Positions 43,549-51,386 of a stretch of DNA of 64,000 nt are shown here, in pieces. The notes under the pieces are model-generated. The model was not told where the DNA came from. It was given only the letters and a program-made list of their open reading frames with translations, and did not search any database. The DNA is from Flavobacterium sp. KACC 22763 (GTDB lineage Bacteria; Bacteroidota; Bacteroidia; Flavobacteriales; Flavobacteriaceae). The DNA lies in NCBI RefSeq assembly GCF_028736155.1, contig NZ_CP117879.1, positions 434,001 to 498,000 of the forward strand. The letters are read 5' to 3'. Position numbers and translations under genes: made by a program. How positions within the stretch are numbered: the first letter of the stretch is position 1; each line of letters opens with the position of its first letter.

Positions 43549-44076
43549 ATGAACGTACTTAAAATTTTACTTTTAGTCGGTTTGTTTTCACTATCAAATT
43601 CGATTAAAGCACAAAAAGTAAATCAGATTGATACTTTAAGCTGTCCTATTACGCAAAATGATTTATTGCTTTCAGGAAAGTTATTTGCAAGTGCGACACC
43701 AATTTTGCTTCGTGTATACAACGAAGATTACGAATATGCTGTTTTTCAGTTAGGTAAAAGAAAAAGCAGCATCTACTTATATTTTAAAATTTTCACAGAT
43801 AATGTTTGTGTAAAAAAAGAACAGCCTCTTGAATTATATTTTAAAAACGGAGATCGCTATTTATTAAAAAATAGTTTTCAGGTTAATTGCGATGGTACTG
43901 CGGCTTTAGAGCTTAGAAGAAAAGATATTAAAAAATTAATGTCTAACTCCATAAACACTATAAAGTTTTTTACGCTCAAAAAAGACTATGAATTTAGCCC
44001 TACAGAAGTTGATAATCAAAATATAAGGTTTTATCTGCACTGTCTAAAACTCTACAAAGTGAGAAAGAAAAAATAG
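43549..44076 (+). CDS. Exported protein of unknown function inside the T6SS locus
   Basis: A 175-residue protein with a signal peptide (MNVLKILLLVGLFSLSNSIK, cleavage near KAQ). It has no lipobox Cys, so it is a soluble periplasmic protein. The mature part is beta-rich (LLLSGKLFASATPILLRVYN; LELYFKNGDRYLLKNSFQVN; RLYLHCLKLY-like end) with three cysteines. I do not recognise the family. By location among the structural genes it may be a periplasmic membrane-complex component, possibly filling a TssQ/TssR-like role. That is inference. Confidence 0.6.
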   Translation: MNVLKILLLVGLFSLSNSIKAQKVNQIDTLSCPITQNDLLLSGKLFASATPILLRVYNEDYEYAVFQLGKRKSSIYLYFKIFTDNVCVKKEQPLELYFKNGDRYLLKNSFQVNCDGTAALELRRKDIKKLMSNSINTIKFFTLKKDYEFSPTEVDNQNIRFYLHCLKLYKVRKKK

Positions 44077-44127
44077 AATTTAATTGAGTTAATTTTTGAC
44101 AGTACTATAATCTATAAAAAATAAGAT

Positions 44128-44841
44128 ATGCCATTTCCAGAATTGAACCTTTCATTAGGACTTACAGATAACGACGGTTCTGTTTTTTATGCAGGAAGCG
44201 GAGAAGGAAAAGTAATTGTAAAAACAGATTCTGCTTTAAAAAAGCATAGTATCAATATCACGATTTCAGAACAGGAGGTTGGATCGGTTTATTTGAATAC
44301 GCATTTAGAAGGTACCGAAATTCCAGCTGAAATTGAAGTTCCTGTTTATCAAATGATAGTTACAGACGATAAAACAAACGAGAAAGAAGTGTATAAAGTT
44401 ACTCGTGATACTTTTTTCTATAAAGAACAAACAAAGAAAAAAGGATTATGGAGTTTTCTGGGTTTAAAATTCTTAGCTCCAAATAACTTTCTTTTTGAAA
44501 ATATCCCTTTTGAACCTTTAAAAGAAGAAATGGAAACGTATGATATTTCACGATACAGAAAGTTAAATGAAGATAAGCTTACCTATACTTTTCAGAAAGG
44601 TGAACAAAACATCCAACTTTTTGCAGGTGATATTAATGCACTAAAAGTAGAGAAAGGAATAAGCTATTTTGTAATTGTTGATGAGAAAAAAGGACAGCGG
44701 TTTATTGGAGATATACTGTACAGGGAAAAATTTTTAAAATTGACACCATCAGTTAAACTGCACATCATAAAACGTAAACAGGTTTCTAAGAAGATGGAGA
44801 CAGATAAAAAAGGTCGAGCTAATAAGTTGATTTATATTTAA
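44128..44841 (+). CDS. Cytoplasmic T6SS-locus protein of unknown function
   Basis: A 237-residue protein without signal peptide or membrane helix. Notable segments are LSLGLTDNDGSVFYAGSGEG, EQEVGSVYLNTHLEGTEIPA and KLTYTFQKGEQNIQLFAGD, all suggesting a beta-sandwich protein, with a basic C-terminus (KRKQVSKKMETDKKGRANKL). It starts 51 bases after the previous gene and 10 bases before tssE, so it is likely cotranscribed with the baseplate gene. A baseplate or tube accessory role is possible. Confidence 0.6.
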   Translation: MPFPELNLSLGLTDNDGSVFYAGSGEGKVIVKTDSALKKHSINITISEQEVGSVYLNTHLEGTEIPAEIEVPVYQMIVTDDKTNEKEVYKVTRDTFFYKEQTKKKGLWSFLGLKFLAPNNFLFENIPFEPLKEEMETYDISRYRKLNEDKLTYTFQKGEQNIQLFAGDINALKVEKGISYFVIVDEKKGQRFIGDILYREKFLKLTPSVKLHIIKRKQVSKKMETDKKGRANKLIYI

Positions 44842-44851
44842 AAAGTAAAAT

Positions 44852-45283
44852 ATGAAAGGAGCATTTTACAAACTTCCAATAGATTTTAATAGCGTAATGC
44901 AAAAAAAAGAGTTAGAAAAAACCTCTATTGAGCATTCTATTGCGCAACAGGTCATTTTACTGGCCACTACGACATTTGGTGAGTGCAAGTTTGATGAAAC
45001 GTTTGGGTCAAAAATCTGGGAAATCGATTTTGATTTACTGATGAATGAAAATACGCTAAAAGAAATTATCTCAAAGACAATGAAACAGTCTTTGGCTTTT
45101 CATGAAAAGCGAATAAAAGTGAAAGAGCTTATCGTCGAATTATCAGAAACAATGTATTTTGTTGATGATGTCAGCAGATCAAAAAAGAAAGTTGATATAA
45201 TAATTGAGGCTACAATAAAAAGTACAAATCGTGATTTTGACTTTAGAGGATACTTTTTTGTTGGGCCACTATCCTATAAATAG
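44852..45283 (+). CDS. tssE: T6SS baseplate protein TssE (gp25-like)
   Basis: A 143-residue gp25/lysozyme-like baseplate protein. The family pattern is visible in SIAQQVILLATTTFGECKFD, then GSKIWEIDFDLLMNENTLKE and IISKTMKQSLAFHEKRIKVK (the usual ...I..R.d.Rl.i region). TssE primes sheath polymerisation. The typical GxRpdYG motif is altered to FGECKFDETFGSKIWE, as in other subtype iii members. Confidence 0.75.
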   Translation: MKGAFYKLPIDFNSVMQKKELEKTSIEHSIAQQVILLATTTFGECKFDETFGSKIWEIDFDLLMNENTLKEIISKTMKQSLAFHEKRIKVKELIVELSETMYFVDDVSRSKKKVDIIIEATIKSTNRDFDFRGYFFVGPLSYK

Positions 45284-45466
45284 ATATTTTTTTAGTAATA
45301 ATTTTATTTCAATCGCTTTTAAAAAGAGTTTGTTGTTTTTTAAAGGTTTGATTACTTGTTATTTAGATAATGTAAATAAAGTTTTATTAAAAAATATATT
45401 AATATAAGATTTTATTTATATATTTACAGCATAAATAAATAAATTAATAATTAAAAATTTTTCATT
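45284..45466. other. AT-rich leader region of the first hcp gene
   Basis: A 183-base gap of very high A+T before the first Hcp gene. It probably holds a dedicated promoter because an intrinsic terminator follows that single gene. I found no perfect TAnnTTTG box; TATATTTA near the right end is one base off. Confidence 0.35.
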
Positions 45467-45853
45467 ATGTCGTTTTTAACATCATTAACAGTAGCAGGAA
45501 AAGATTACAAAGTATTAAACGTAAGTTATGATTTAGCTCAAGAAACAGATGCTTCTGGGCGTCCATCTACAGTAACTCGTGGAGGAAGAATTATGATTGA
45601 AGTTGAATCAACTGGAAGTACTGAATTGTTTGAGTGGATGACTAACAATTTCGAAAGAAAAGACGGGTCAGTAAAATTCATCAAACGTGATTCAAACGCT
45701 ACTTTAAAAGAGCTAAAGTTTACAGAAGCTTACATGGTTAAGTACAAAGAAAACTTTGATCATAACAGTGAAAATCCATTAACTGAAACTTTTATGATTT
45801 CTGCTCGCAAAATTTCGATGGGTGGAGGAGAATTTGATAATGCTTGGGTATAA
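45467..45853 (+). CDS. tssD: T6SS tube protein TssD (Hcp), copy 1
   Basis: A 128-residue tube protein of the Bacteroidota type: MSFLTSLTVAGKDYKVLNVS, YDLAQETDASGRPSTVTRGG, LFEWMTNNFERKDGSVKF, and LKELKFTEAYMVKYKENFDH. It forms hexameric rings stacked inside the sheath and is also secreted. A leader and terminator of its own suggest high, independent expression, as is common for Hcp. Confidence 0.9.
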   Translation: MSFLTSLTVAGKDYKVLNVSYDLAQETDASGRPSTVTRGGRIMIEVESTGSTELFEWMTNNFERKDGSVKFIKRDSNATLKELKFTEAYMVKYKENFDHNSENPLTETFMISARKISMGGGEFDNAWV

Positions 45854-45887
45854 TCCTTTGGACTTTATCAATCTTTATTAAGTTATT

Positions 45888-45920
45888 AAAGGGAGTCTAT
45901 TAACTTAGACTTCCTTTTTT
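45888..45920 (+). terminator. Intrinsic terminator after hcp copy 1
   Basis: A 12-bp stem with one G-T pair (AAAGGGAGTCTA with TAGACTTCCTTT) followed by a T-run. Confidence 0.8.
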
Positions 45921-45987
45921 GTTTTTTACTTCTAAAAAAAAACATACAAACATTGCCTAAATTTTAATCATCAAATAAATCTACAAA

Positions 45988-46383
45988 ATGAGTTTTTTAT
46001 CTAAATTACATATAGACGGAGAAGAATTTAATGTTCTCGAATTTAATATTGGTTTTAAACAAGAAATTGACACAACAAGTAAGCCTACAGGAAACGCTAA
46101 GGGCGGAGTTATAAAAATGATAATTGAAGCAAGTCAGAACAGTCATTTTTTGGCTTGGATGTTGAATGGAGATTTGACCAAAGACGGCAAAATTGTTTTT
46201 TATAGAAGAGATGCATTAAGTAAAATGAAAGAACTTAAGTTTACGAAAGCATTTTGTGTTGGTTATAATGAGCAATTTACAAGCACTACCGAAATCCCAA
46301 TGAGAATTACCATGGAATTAGTTGCAAAAGAATTGACTTTTGGAGATGCTAAATTCTCAAATAATTGGATTGCTTTAGATTAA
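45988..46383 (+). CDS. T6SS tube protein TssD (Hcp), copy 2
   Basis: A 131-residue paralogue of the upstream Hcp: MSFLSKLHIDGEEFNVLEFN, KQEIDTTSKPTGNAKGGVIK, FLAWMLNGDLTKDGKIVFYR, MKELKFTKAFCVGYNEQFTS. The fold is clearly the same, but identity to copy 1 is low. It lies 36 bases before vgrG, so it may form the tube ring next to the spike or carry particular cargo. That role is inference. Confidence 0.87.
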   Translation: MSFLSKLHIDGEEFNVLEFNIGFKQEIDTTSKPTGNAKGGVIKMIIEASQNSHFLAWMLNGDLTKDGKIVFYRRDALSKMKELKFTKAFCVGYNEQFTSTTEIPMRITMELVAKELTFGDAKFSNNWIALD

Positions 46384-46419
46384 TTGTTTAAAAGCTAATT
46401 AAAAACAGGAAACATTATT

Positions 46420-48228
46420 ATGGCACATTTTTCGGAACAAGTACATATAACCATAGGTGGTTTTACTCAAAACGTTGTTTATTATGATCTAAAGCTATCT
46501 CAAAAAATGGCCGACCATCATCATTTTTCTTTCATTTGGCAATATACAGGTAAAGCAGTAATTAATCCTGCAGATCAAGCTAAAGCACTGAGAACCTATC
46601 TAGGAGATGAGGTAATTTTTACTTTTAAAAGTCTTACAGGAATTAGACTAATGAGCAAAGGTATAATTACAGAACTTTCTTCTATTGATGTTGATGGAAG
46701 CCCAGCAGGATTACACGTCTCAGGCGTAAGTCACAGTATTGTTATTGATGACATGAAAAAAGCAAGAACATTTAAAGACCGCAGTATGGATGATATCGTA
46801 CTGAGTATTTTTGCTGAAGGACCAGGAGAATTTTATCAGAGAGAGTCTATTAAATCAACCTATCTTAAGGAATTCAATAATCTTTTGCAGTATAACGAAA
46901 CAAGCTTTGAGTTCTTAAAAAGAATAGCGGCACGTTATGGACAATGGTTTTATTTTGATGGAATGCGTATGCAGTTTGGGCAAACAAAAAACAGTCAGAC
47001 CAAATTGATCAATGGCGCTTCATTGCATAGTTTCAAGATACAGGCTAATATGAGCTCGCATAAAATTTCGCTGAATGGTTACGATTATAAAAACGTATCG
47101 ACTTTTCGTGAAGCAGCGACTAAAACTTCATCTGGCAGTAAAGACAGTTTTGCTGCTATTGTAGGGTATAATCAAGGGACTGTAGCAAATTCTGATTTAA
47201 GTAATGGCTCTTATACTGCGAATGCAACAAATAAAGACGAACTTGATGAAATGGTAAAACTGCAAACTGCAGGCAGTGATGCCAACAGCGTATATTATAG
47301 CGGTATTTCTTATTTTCCAATTGGTTTAGGACAGGTTTTTACCATTCAAAATCAGACGGTACAGCACGAATTAATAGCTATTGAAGTGGTACATCATTCT
47401 CAAGTACATGGAAATTATTCTTGCGAATTTAAAGCAATTCCTGCAGATGTATCTGCACCGCATTACACCGATGTATTTGTTTACGGTAAAGCCGAGACGC
47501 AGCCAGCACACGTAAAAGAAAATAATGACCCAGAAGGGTTAGGACGCGTAAGAGTCGAATTTTACGGGGCAAGCGGTACGGCAGTGACAGATTGGATAAG
47601 AATGGTACAGCCTTATTCTGGTTCAGGAAAAGGATTTTATTTTGTGCCAGAAATTGGAGAAGAGGTCTTAATTGGTTTTGAAGGTAACAATGTGCAGAAT
47701 CCTTATGTGATTGGAGCCCAATATAACGGACAAGATTCAAGCGGTTATGCTGATGCACAGAATAACATAAAAGCAATTCATACTCGTAGCGGACACATTA
47801 TTAAATTCACTGAGGATGAAAGTATTACCATAACTGATAAAATTGGCAACGAAATTCATTTAGATACAGTGGGTGGAAACATAAATATTACTGCACCAAA
47901 AGTAATAACTATAACAGCGACTGATATTATTATGAATGCTTCTCAAAATATCAGTTTATCTGCGGGAATGAATATAAGTGAGAGCGCCGGAGTTGATAAG
48001 TCGACCACAATTGGAATGATGCATAATGTAACTGTTGGAGGTGACAGTATGTTGTCGGTTACTGGGAATTTCATGGAAAATATTGAGGGAAACAAAGAAT
48101 TACATACAGAAAAGGAAATAACTTTCAATAGTCAAATGGGAATGGAGTATTCATCTAGTGGAGAAATACAAAAGCATTCACAAAAAGAAGTAAAATTGAA
48201 TAGTGCTGAAAAATCTAATTTCTTTTAA
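46420..48228 (+). CDS. tssI: T6SS spike protein TssI (VgrG)
   Basis: A 602-residue spike. The gp27-like part (~1-350) contains SFEFLKRIAARYGQWFYFDG. The gp5 OB-fold (~360-450) has NNDPEGLGRVRVEFYGASGT, MVQPYSGSGKGFYFVPEIGE and EVLIGFEGNNVQNPYVIGAQ. The beta-helix needle follows from ~460 to the end (ITITDKIGNEIHLDT; GGNINITAPKVITITATDII). No C-terminal toxin domain is fused. The metalloprotease gene begins 2 bases after the stop codon. Confidence 0.93.
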   Translation: MAHFSEQVHITIGGFTQNVVYYDLKLSQKMADHHHFSFIWQYTGKAVINPADQAKALRTYLGDEVIFTFKSLTGIRLMSKGIITELSSIDVDGSPAGLHVSGVSHSIVIDDMKKARTFKDRSMDDIVLSIFAEGPGEFYQRESIKSTYLKEFNNLLQYNETSFEFLKRIAARYGQWFYFDGMRMQFGQTKNSQTKLINGASLHSFKIQANMSSHKISLNGYDYKNVSTFREAATKTSSGSKDSFAAIVGYNQGTVANSDLSNGSYTANATNKDELDEMVKLQTAGSDANSVYYSGISYFPIGLGQVFTIQNQTVQHELIAIEVVHHSQVHGNYSCEFKAIPADVSAPHYTDVFVYGKAETQPAHVKENNDPEGLGRVRVEFYGASGTAVTDWIRMVQPYSGSGKGFYFVPEIGEEVLIGFEGNNVQNPYVIGAQYNGQDSSGYADAQNNIKAIHTRSGHIIKFTEDESITITDKIGNEIHLDTVGGNINITAPKVITITATDIIMNASQNISLSAGMNISESAGVDKSTTIGMMHNVTVGGDSMLSVTGNFMENIEGNKELHTEKEITFNSQMGMEYSSSGEIQKHSQKEVKLNSAEKSNFF

Positions 48229-48230
48229 TT

Positions 48231-49682
48231 ATGTCGTACAAATCTATAGTAGGAGGGAAATTAATTGTTAATGCTAAAGGTGATATCAAGTCTTATGCAA
48301 AAGAAAATATTGAGATAAACTCTGAAAAAACTATTAAAGTAACTGGAGATGAAAAAGGAGTTAGTTCTGGAAAGCCCAAAATGGTTGCTATATATATCAA
48401 TGAAAAATGCTTGGTTCATTTTAGGCCAAAGGATAATTGGAATGGAGAGAATTATGGATTTGATTGGGTAAGAACTGGTGATACTAAAATAAAAGGGGAT
48501 ACTAATTACAAGCCAATAATTGGCAAGTATGGGGCTGTGTATGCTTCACAAGGAGGGGTACTTACACAAAGTAATGATGAATATAGAAAATTAATGTCTA
48601 AATTTAATCCTCATACATTTTTTATAAAAGACAAAAGCGGTAAAAAGAAAGGAGTAAATTATTGTGTTCCATGGCTATGTTTGTACCCTGAAAGTATTGT
48701 AAAACAAGTAAAACAAAAGGACGGAACACTAAAACCAACAGAGATTAAATCTGGGTTTAAAAATACTACTGCAACATTAAAAACTATTCTTGTAATAGAT
48801 AAGCAACCAGAGAAGTTAGAATTAGACTACGACACTAAGTTATTTAAAATAGTTAATCCTGCTTTTCCATTATCTGTTGGAAAGCATGAAATAGAGATGA
48901 CTATAACATGTTTAAAAGAGTTTAGTACAGATCAGCCTATAAAGGTTGTTGCGACCTATAAAGATGCAGCGGGTAAACTAGAAAAATCTTTAGCTGGAAA
49001 AATAAAAGTACTTAGGAATAAAGATAGATATAAGGTAGACGTTCTTTTTGTTAATGTCTGGACTAATATTAACAATGCTGCAAAACCTAATAAAGGAGCA
49101 ACTATTAATAGAGACAAAGAGTTAAGAAAGTACTTAAATCAAGGTTTGGTAAATCCAACATTTGAAAAAGTAAATTTAGACTTAAGTGTTGACATAGATC
49201 CAATAACTAAAAAAGTTACAAATAGGAAAACTAATTTTAATAATATATCTCATGCTATAGGTGGAATTAAACCTAAAATTCCAGATGGAGCTATTGATGA
49301 TATTTACAAATTCTTAAATACTGAATTATATAAAACTTACAGTTATAAAAAGTATCAAAATCATTTTAAAGTTTATTTTATAAATGAAAGTGCCGGAGGA
49401 TTGTATGGTATTGGTAGATCAATAAATAAAGCTGATGATTTTAGAACTATTTTAGTTTATGCAATAGGATTCGCAGATAGTACTGTTGCTCATGAAACAC
49501 TACATTCTATGGGATTATATCATACATTTGATAATAATAGTGATTTTACTTTTGAAATTTTCAAAACAGATAATATTATGGATTATTCAGATACAGCTAC
49601 ACCTGCTATACCTGTAATAAGTTTATATCATTGGCAATGGACTAAATTATGGCAAAGAGCAACAAAAGATGTAGAAAAATGA
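48231..49682 (+). CDS. T6SS effector: metzincin-type zinc metalloprotease
   Basis: A 483-residue protein without a signal peptide. The first ~45 residues (GGKLIVNAKGDIKSYAKENI, then EINSEKTIKVTGDEKG) read like one more set of VgrG needle strands. Two beta-rich regions follow. The protease domain starts near residue 260 (KDRYKVDVLFVNVWTNINNA). The zinc motif HETLHSMGLYH spans 421-431 (HExxHxxGxxH; Glu422 catalytic) and the Met-turn Met450 lies in NIMDYS, the metzincin pattern. It probably degrades proteins in the recipient cell. Direct linkage to vgrG and to three small exported proteins marks it as the VgrG cargo effector. Confidence 0.85.
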   Translation: MSYKSIVGGKLIVNAKGDIKSYAKENIEINSEKTIKVTGDEKGVSSGKPKMVAIYINEKCLVHFRPKDNWNGENYGFDWVRTGDTKIKGDTNYKPIIGKYGAVYASQGGVLTQSNDEYRKLMSKFNPHTFFIKDKSGKKKGVNYCVPWLCLYPESIVKQVKQKDGTLKPTEIKSGFKNTTATLKTILVIDKQPEKLELDYDTKLFKIVNPAFPLSVGKHEIEMTITCLKEFSTDQPIKVVATYKDAAGKLEKSLAGKIKVLRNKDRYKVDVLFVNVWTNINNAAKPNKGATINRDKELRKYLNQGLVNPTFEKVNLDLSVDIDPITKKVTNRKTNFNNISHAIGGIKPKIPDGAIDDIYKFLNTELYKTYSYKKYQNHFKVYFINESAGGLYGIGRSINKADDFRTILVYAIGFADSTVAHETLHSMGLYHTFDNNSDFTFEIFKTDNIMDYSDTATPAIPVISLYHWQWTKLWQRATKDVEK

Positions 49683-50365
49683 AAAAAATATGGATAATAG
49701 GTTTAGCTTTTATTGTTTTTAGTTGTAAACCACAAACTAAAAGCCAAATAGAAGGTGAAAAAATAAAGCATTACGAAATGGAAAGCAAACATGAATATAA
49801 CACATTAGTTACAAAAGATTTTGAAGTATTTGATATCAAACGATTTGATAAAAATAAAGATGAAGCTGAAGATTATATTTACACTTTGATGGATGGTTCA
49901 AGAATTAGAGAATTTGGATATAAAGAAAGAGGTTATTTTTCTGAATGCAGTAATGGAAAATCTTTATATTCAGTAGGGAAAGCTTTCTATGCTAATGGGA
50001 ATATTCAAGCAAAAGGACCAAAATTTAAAGATGATTGTGAGATTGGCATTTGGTATGAGTTTGATGAAAGTGGAAAGCTAGTTAAAGAAATTGATTATGA
50101 TAAACCATTCAAAATTATAATTGAAGATATATTAGAGTTTTTAAAAAAAAATGAAGCTGATCTATTTTCGGATTTTACTTTTGTAAATAGATCTTTCGAT
50201 GAGAAAACAAAAAAAGGAACTTGGAATTTGCGTTATAGAGGAAAATATAAAGAAAACGTTGGGATGTTTATTGTTGAGATAGATGATGCATCAGCAGAAG
50301 TTACAAAAGTTATAAAAATATTAGGCAAGGAGGGTGAAAAGGAAATTATTTTTGAGAAAAAATAG
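49679..50365 (+). CDS. Lipoprotein, probable immunity protein to the metalloprotease
   Basis: A 228-residue protein. The start ATG at 49679 overlaps the effector stop codon (ATGA); an upstream in-frame ATG at 49649 is less likely because it would bury the lipoprotein signal (MKKIWIIGLAFIVFSCKPQT). The middle contains a MORN/YwqK-like stretch (KAFYANGNIQAKGPKFKDDC, EIGIWYEFDESGKLVKE). The overlap with the effector and the periplasmic anchor support an immunity role. Confidence 0.65.
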   Translation: MKKIWIIGLAFIVFSCKPQTKSQIEGEKIKHYEMESKHEYNTLVTKDFEVFDIKRFDKNKDEAEDYIYTLMDGSRIREFGYKERGYFSECSNGKSLYSVGKAFYANGNIQAKGPKFKDDCEIGIWYEFDESGKLVKEIDYDKPFKIIIEDILEFLKKNEADLFSDFTFVNRSFDEKTKKGTWNLRYRGKYKENVGMFIVEIDDASAEVTKVIKILGKEGEKEIIFEKK

Positions 50366-50738
50366 CATAAGAACAAGTATGTCAATGTTGTTGTTGATTT
50401 CCTTAAAAAGTCTAGGACAGAATAAGGTTATAGAATTAAAAAAATATGCCTTTAGTAAATGTTTAGATTATAATTATCAGAAAATTGATTCAACTTTTTA
50501 TCATGTTTATAAAGATGCTTCAGCAGTTCAAATATCAATTGATGGTAATTTTTTGCAAGATGATGATTTAAAGAATAGAATAATAGATTATACTATTTCT
50601 GTAACTGATAAATATTACTCTCAAAAGAATAATTTACACTTTGAAACAGGTGATAAAAACATTGTTTTTTGCAGCTGTTTTAATTTTTTTGAATCAAAAG
50701 AATTAGATAAGTTTATAAAAAAAGCATTAAAAAAATAA
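50334..50738 (+). CDS. Small exported protein, possible second immunity protein
   Basis: A 134-residue protein whose first ~29 residues form a signal-like segment (basic stretch, then MSMLLLISLKSLGQ). A shorter start at 50379 is possible. The mature part (LKKYAFSKCLDYNYQKIDST ... FCSCFNFFESKELDKFIKKA) is helical with three cysteines and vaguely resembles Tai4-type amidase immunity proteins, but the match is too weak to name. It overlaps the upstream gene by 32 bases. A 38-bp palindrome follows the stop codon. Confidence 0.55.
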   Translation: MKRKLFLRKNSIRTSMSMLLLISLKSLGQNKVIELKKYAFSKCLDYNYQKIDSTFYHVYKDASAVQISIDGNFLQDDDLKNRIIDYTISVTDKYYSQKNNLHFETGDKNIVFCSCFNFFESKELDKFIKKALKK

Positions 50739-50745
50739 CAATGCC

Positions 50746-50783
50746 ATCCACTAACTAATACATATATGTATTAGTTAGTGGAT
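50746..50783. repeat. Perfect 38-bp palindrome
   Basis: Both 19-base arms (ATCCACTAACTAATACATA and its exact complement) meet without a spacer at 50764/50765. It begins 8 bases after the stop codon of the preceding gene. No T-run follows, so simple intrinsic termination is unlikely, though transcript-end protection is possible. Confidence 0.9.
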
Positions 50784-50840
50784 TGTAAAATATAAAGTGA
50801 ATAATTAATCATTTTAATGTGAAGTAAAATGTATTCACTT

Positions 50841-50932
50841 CTTGCGTTCACGAGCGTCTCGCTCGTGAACGCAAAGAATAACTTAATTGAACTTTCGAGC
50901 GGGATGCTAGCGCCAGCAGGGTACATTAAATG
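50841..50932. repeat. REP-like GC-rich hairpin element
   Basis: A 15-bp perfect stem (TTGCGTTCACGAGCG, 50842-50856, with CGCTCGTGAACGCAA, 50860-50874) has a 3-nt loop. After a 25-bp AT spacer comes a second GC-rich stretch with CGAGCGGGATGCTAGCGCCA and GCAGGGTAC. Composition differs sharply from the AT-rich surroundings. The layout resembles REP/BIME-type elements mobilised by RAYT transposases; no transposase gene is present here. Confidence 0.65.
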
Positions 50933-50939
50933 TAAATAG

Positions 50940-51281
50940 ATGAAAAAGATAGTTATTCTAATTGGGATATTTTCCTTTCTAGGATGTACTAATAAAAAGT
51001 ATTATCCTAATGATTCAAATTTTAAAGATATTGAAACAAATTTTTCAATAAAAGTAGATGTGGCCAATAAGCTTTATGACAAAAAATTTGAAAAATTAAT
51101 GAAATTAAAAATTAGTGAAGATTTTTTTAAGCATTATAATAAAGTAATCTATATTGAAGGAAGATCATATTATATTGGCTATGCCACTATTTTAGATAAA
51201 AGAGGGGTTGAAAATCCTCATTTGGTATATTTAGCAAAGATCGATTCAAAAACTGGAAGAATTGATGTTGTAAAAAACTAA
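50940..51281 (+). CDS. Small lipoprotein of unknown function
   Basis: A 113-residue lipoprotein (MKKIVILIGIFSFLGCTNKK). The mature part has RSYYIGYATILDKRGVENPH and LAKIDSKTGRIDVV. I do not recognise the family. The REP-like element separates it from the other two small exported proteins behind the metalloprotease effector, so its link to that effector is weaker. Codon use is AT-rich like the neighbouring immunity-type genes. Confidence 0.55.
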   Translation: MKKIVILIGIFSFLGCTNKKYYPNDSNFKDIETNFSIKVDVANKLYDKKFEKLMKLKISEDFFKHYNKVIYIEGRSYYIGYATILDKRGVENPHLVYLAKIDSKTGRIDVVKN

Positions 51282-51386
51282 ATGGCTGAATTAGTTGAAA
51301 TATGATTTTTATAAGGGATACAGTTTACTGAAAAGTATTTTGTGAAAATATTATGTTTATTACAAAAGTAGAAGTAAAATAACACA

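Noticed and set aside
47429-47776. Minus-strand frame of 115 residues inside vgrG
   Set aside because: It overlaps the conserved OB-fold region of VgrG on the other strand and is a shadow of it.
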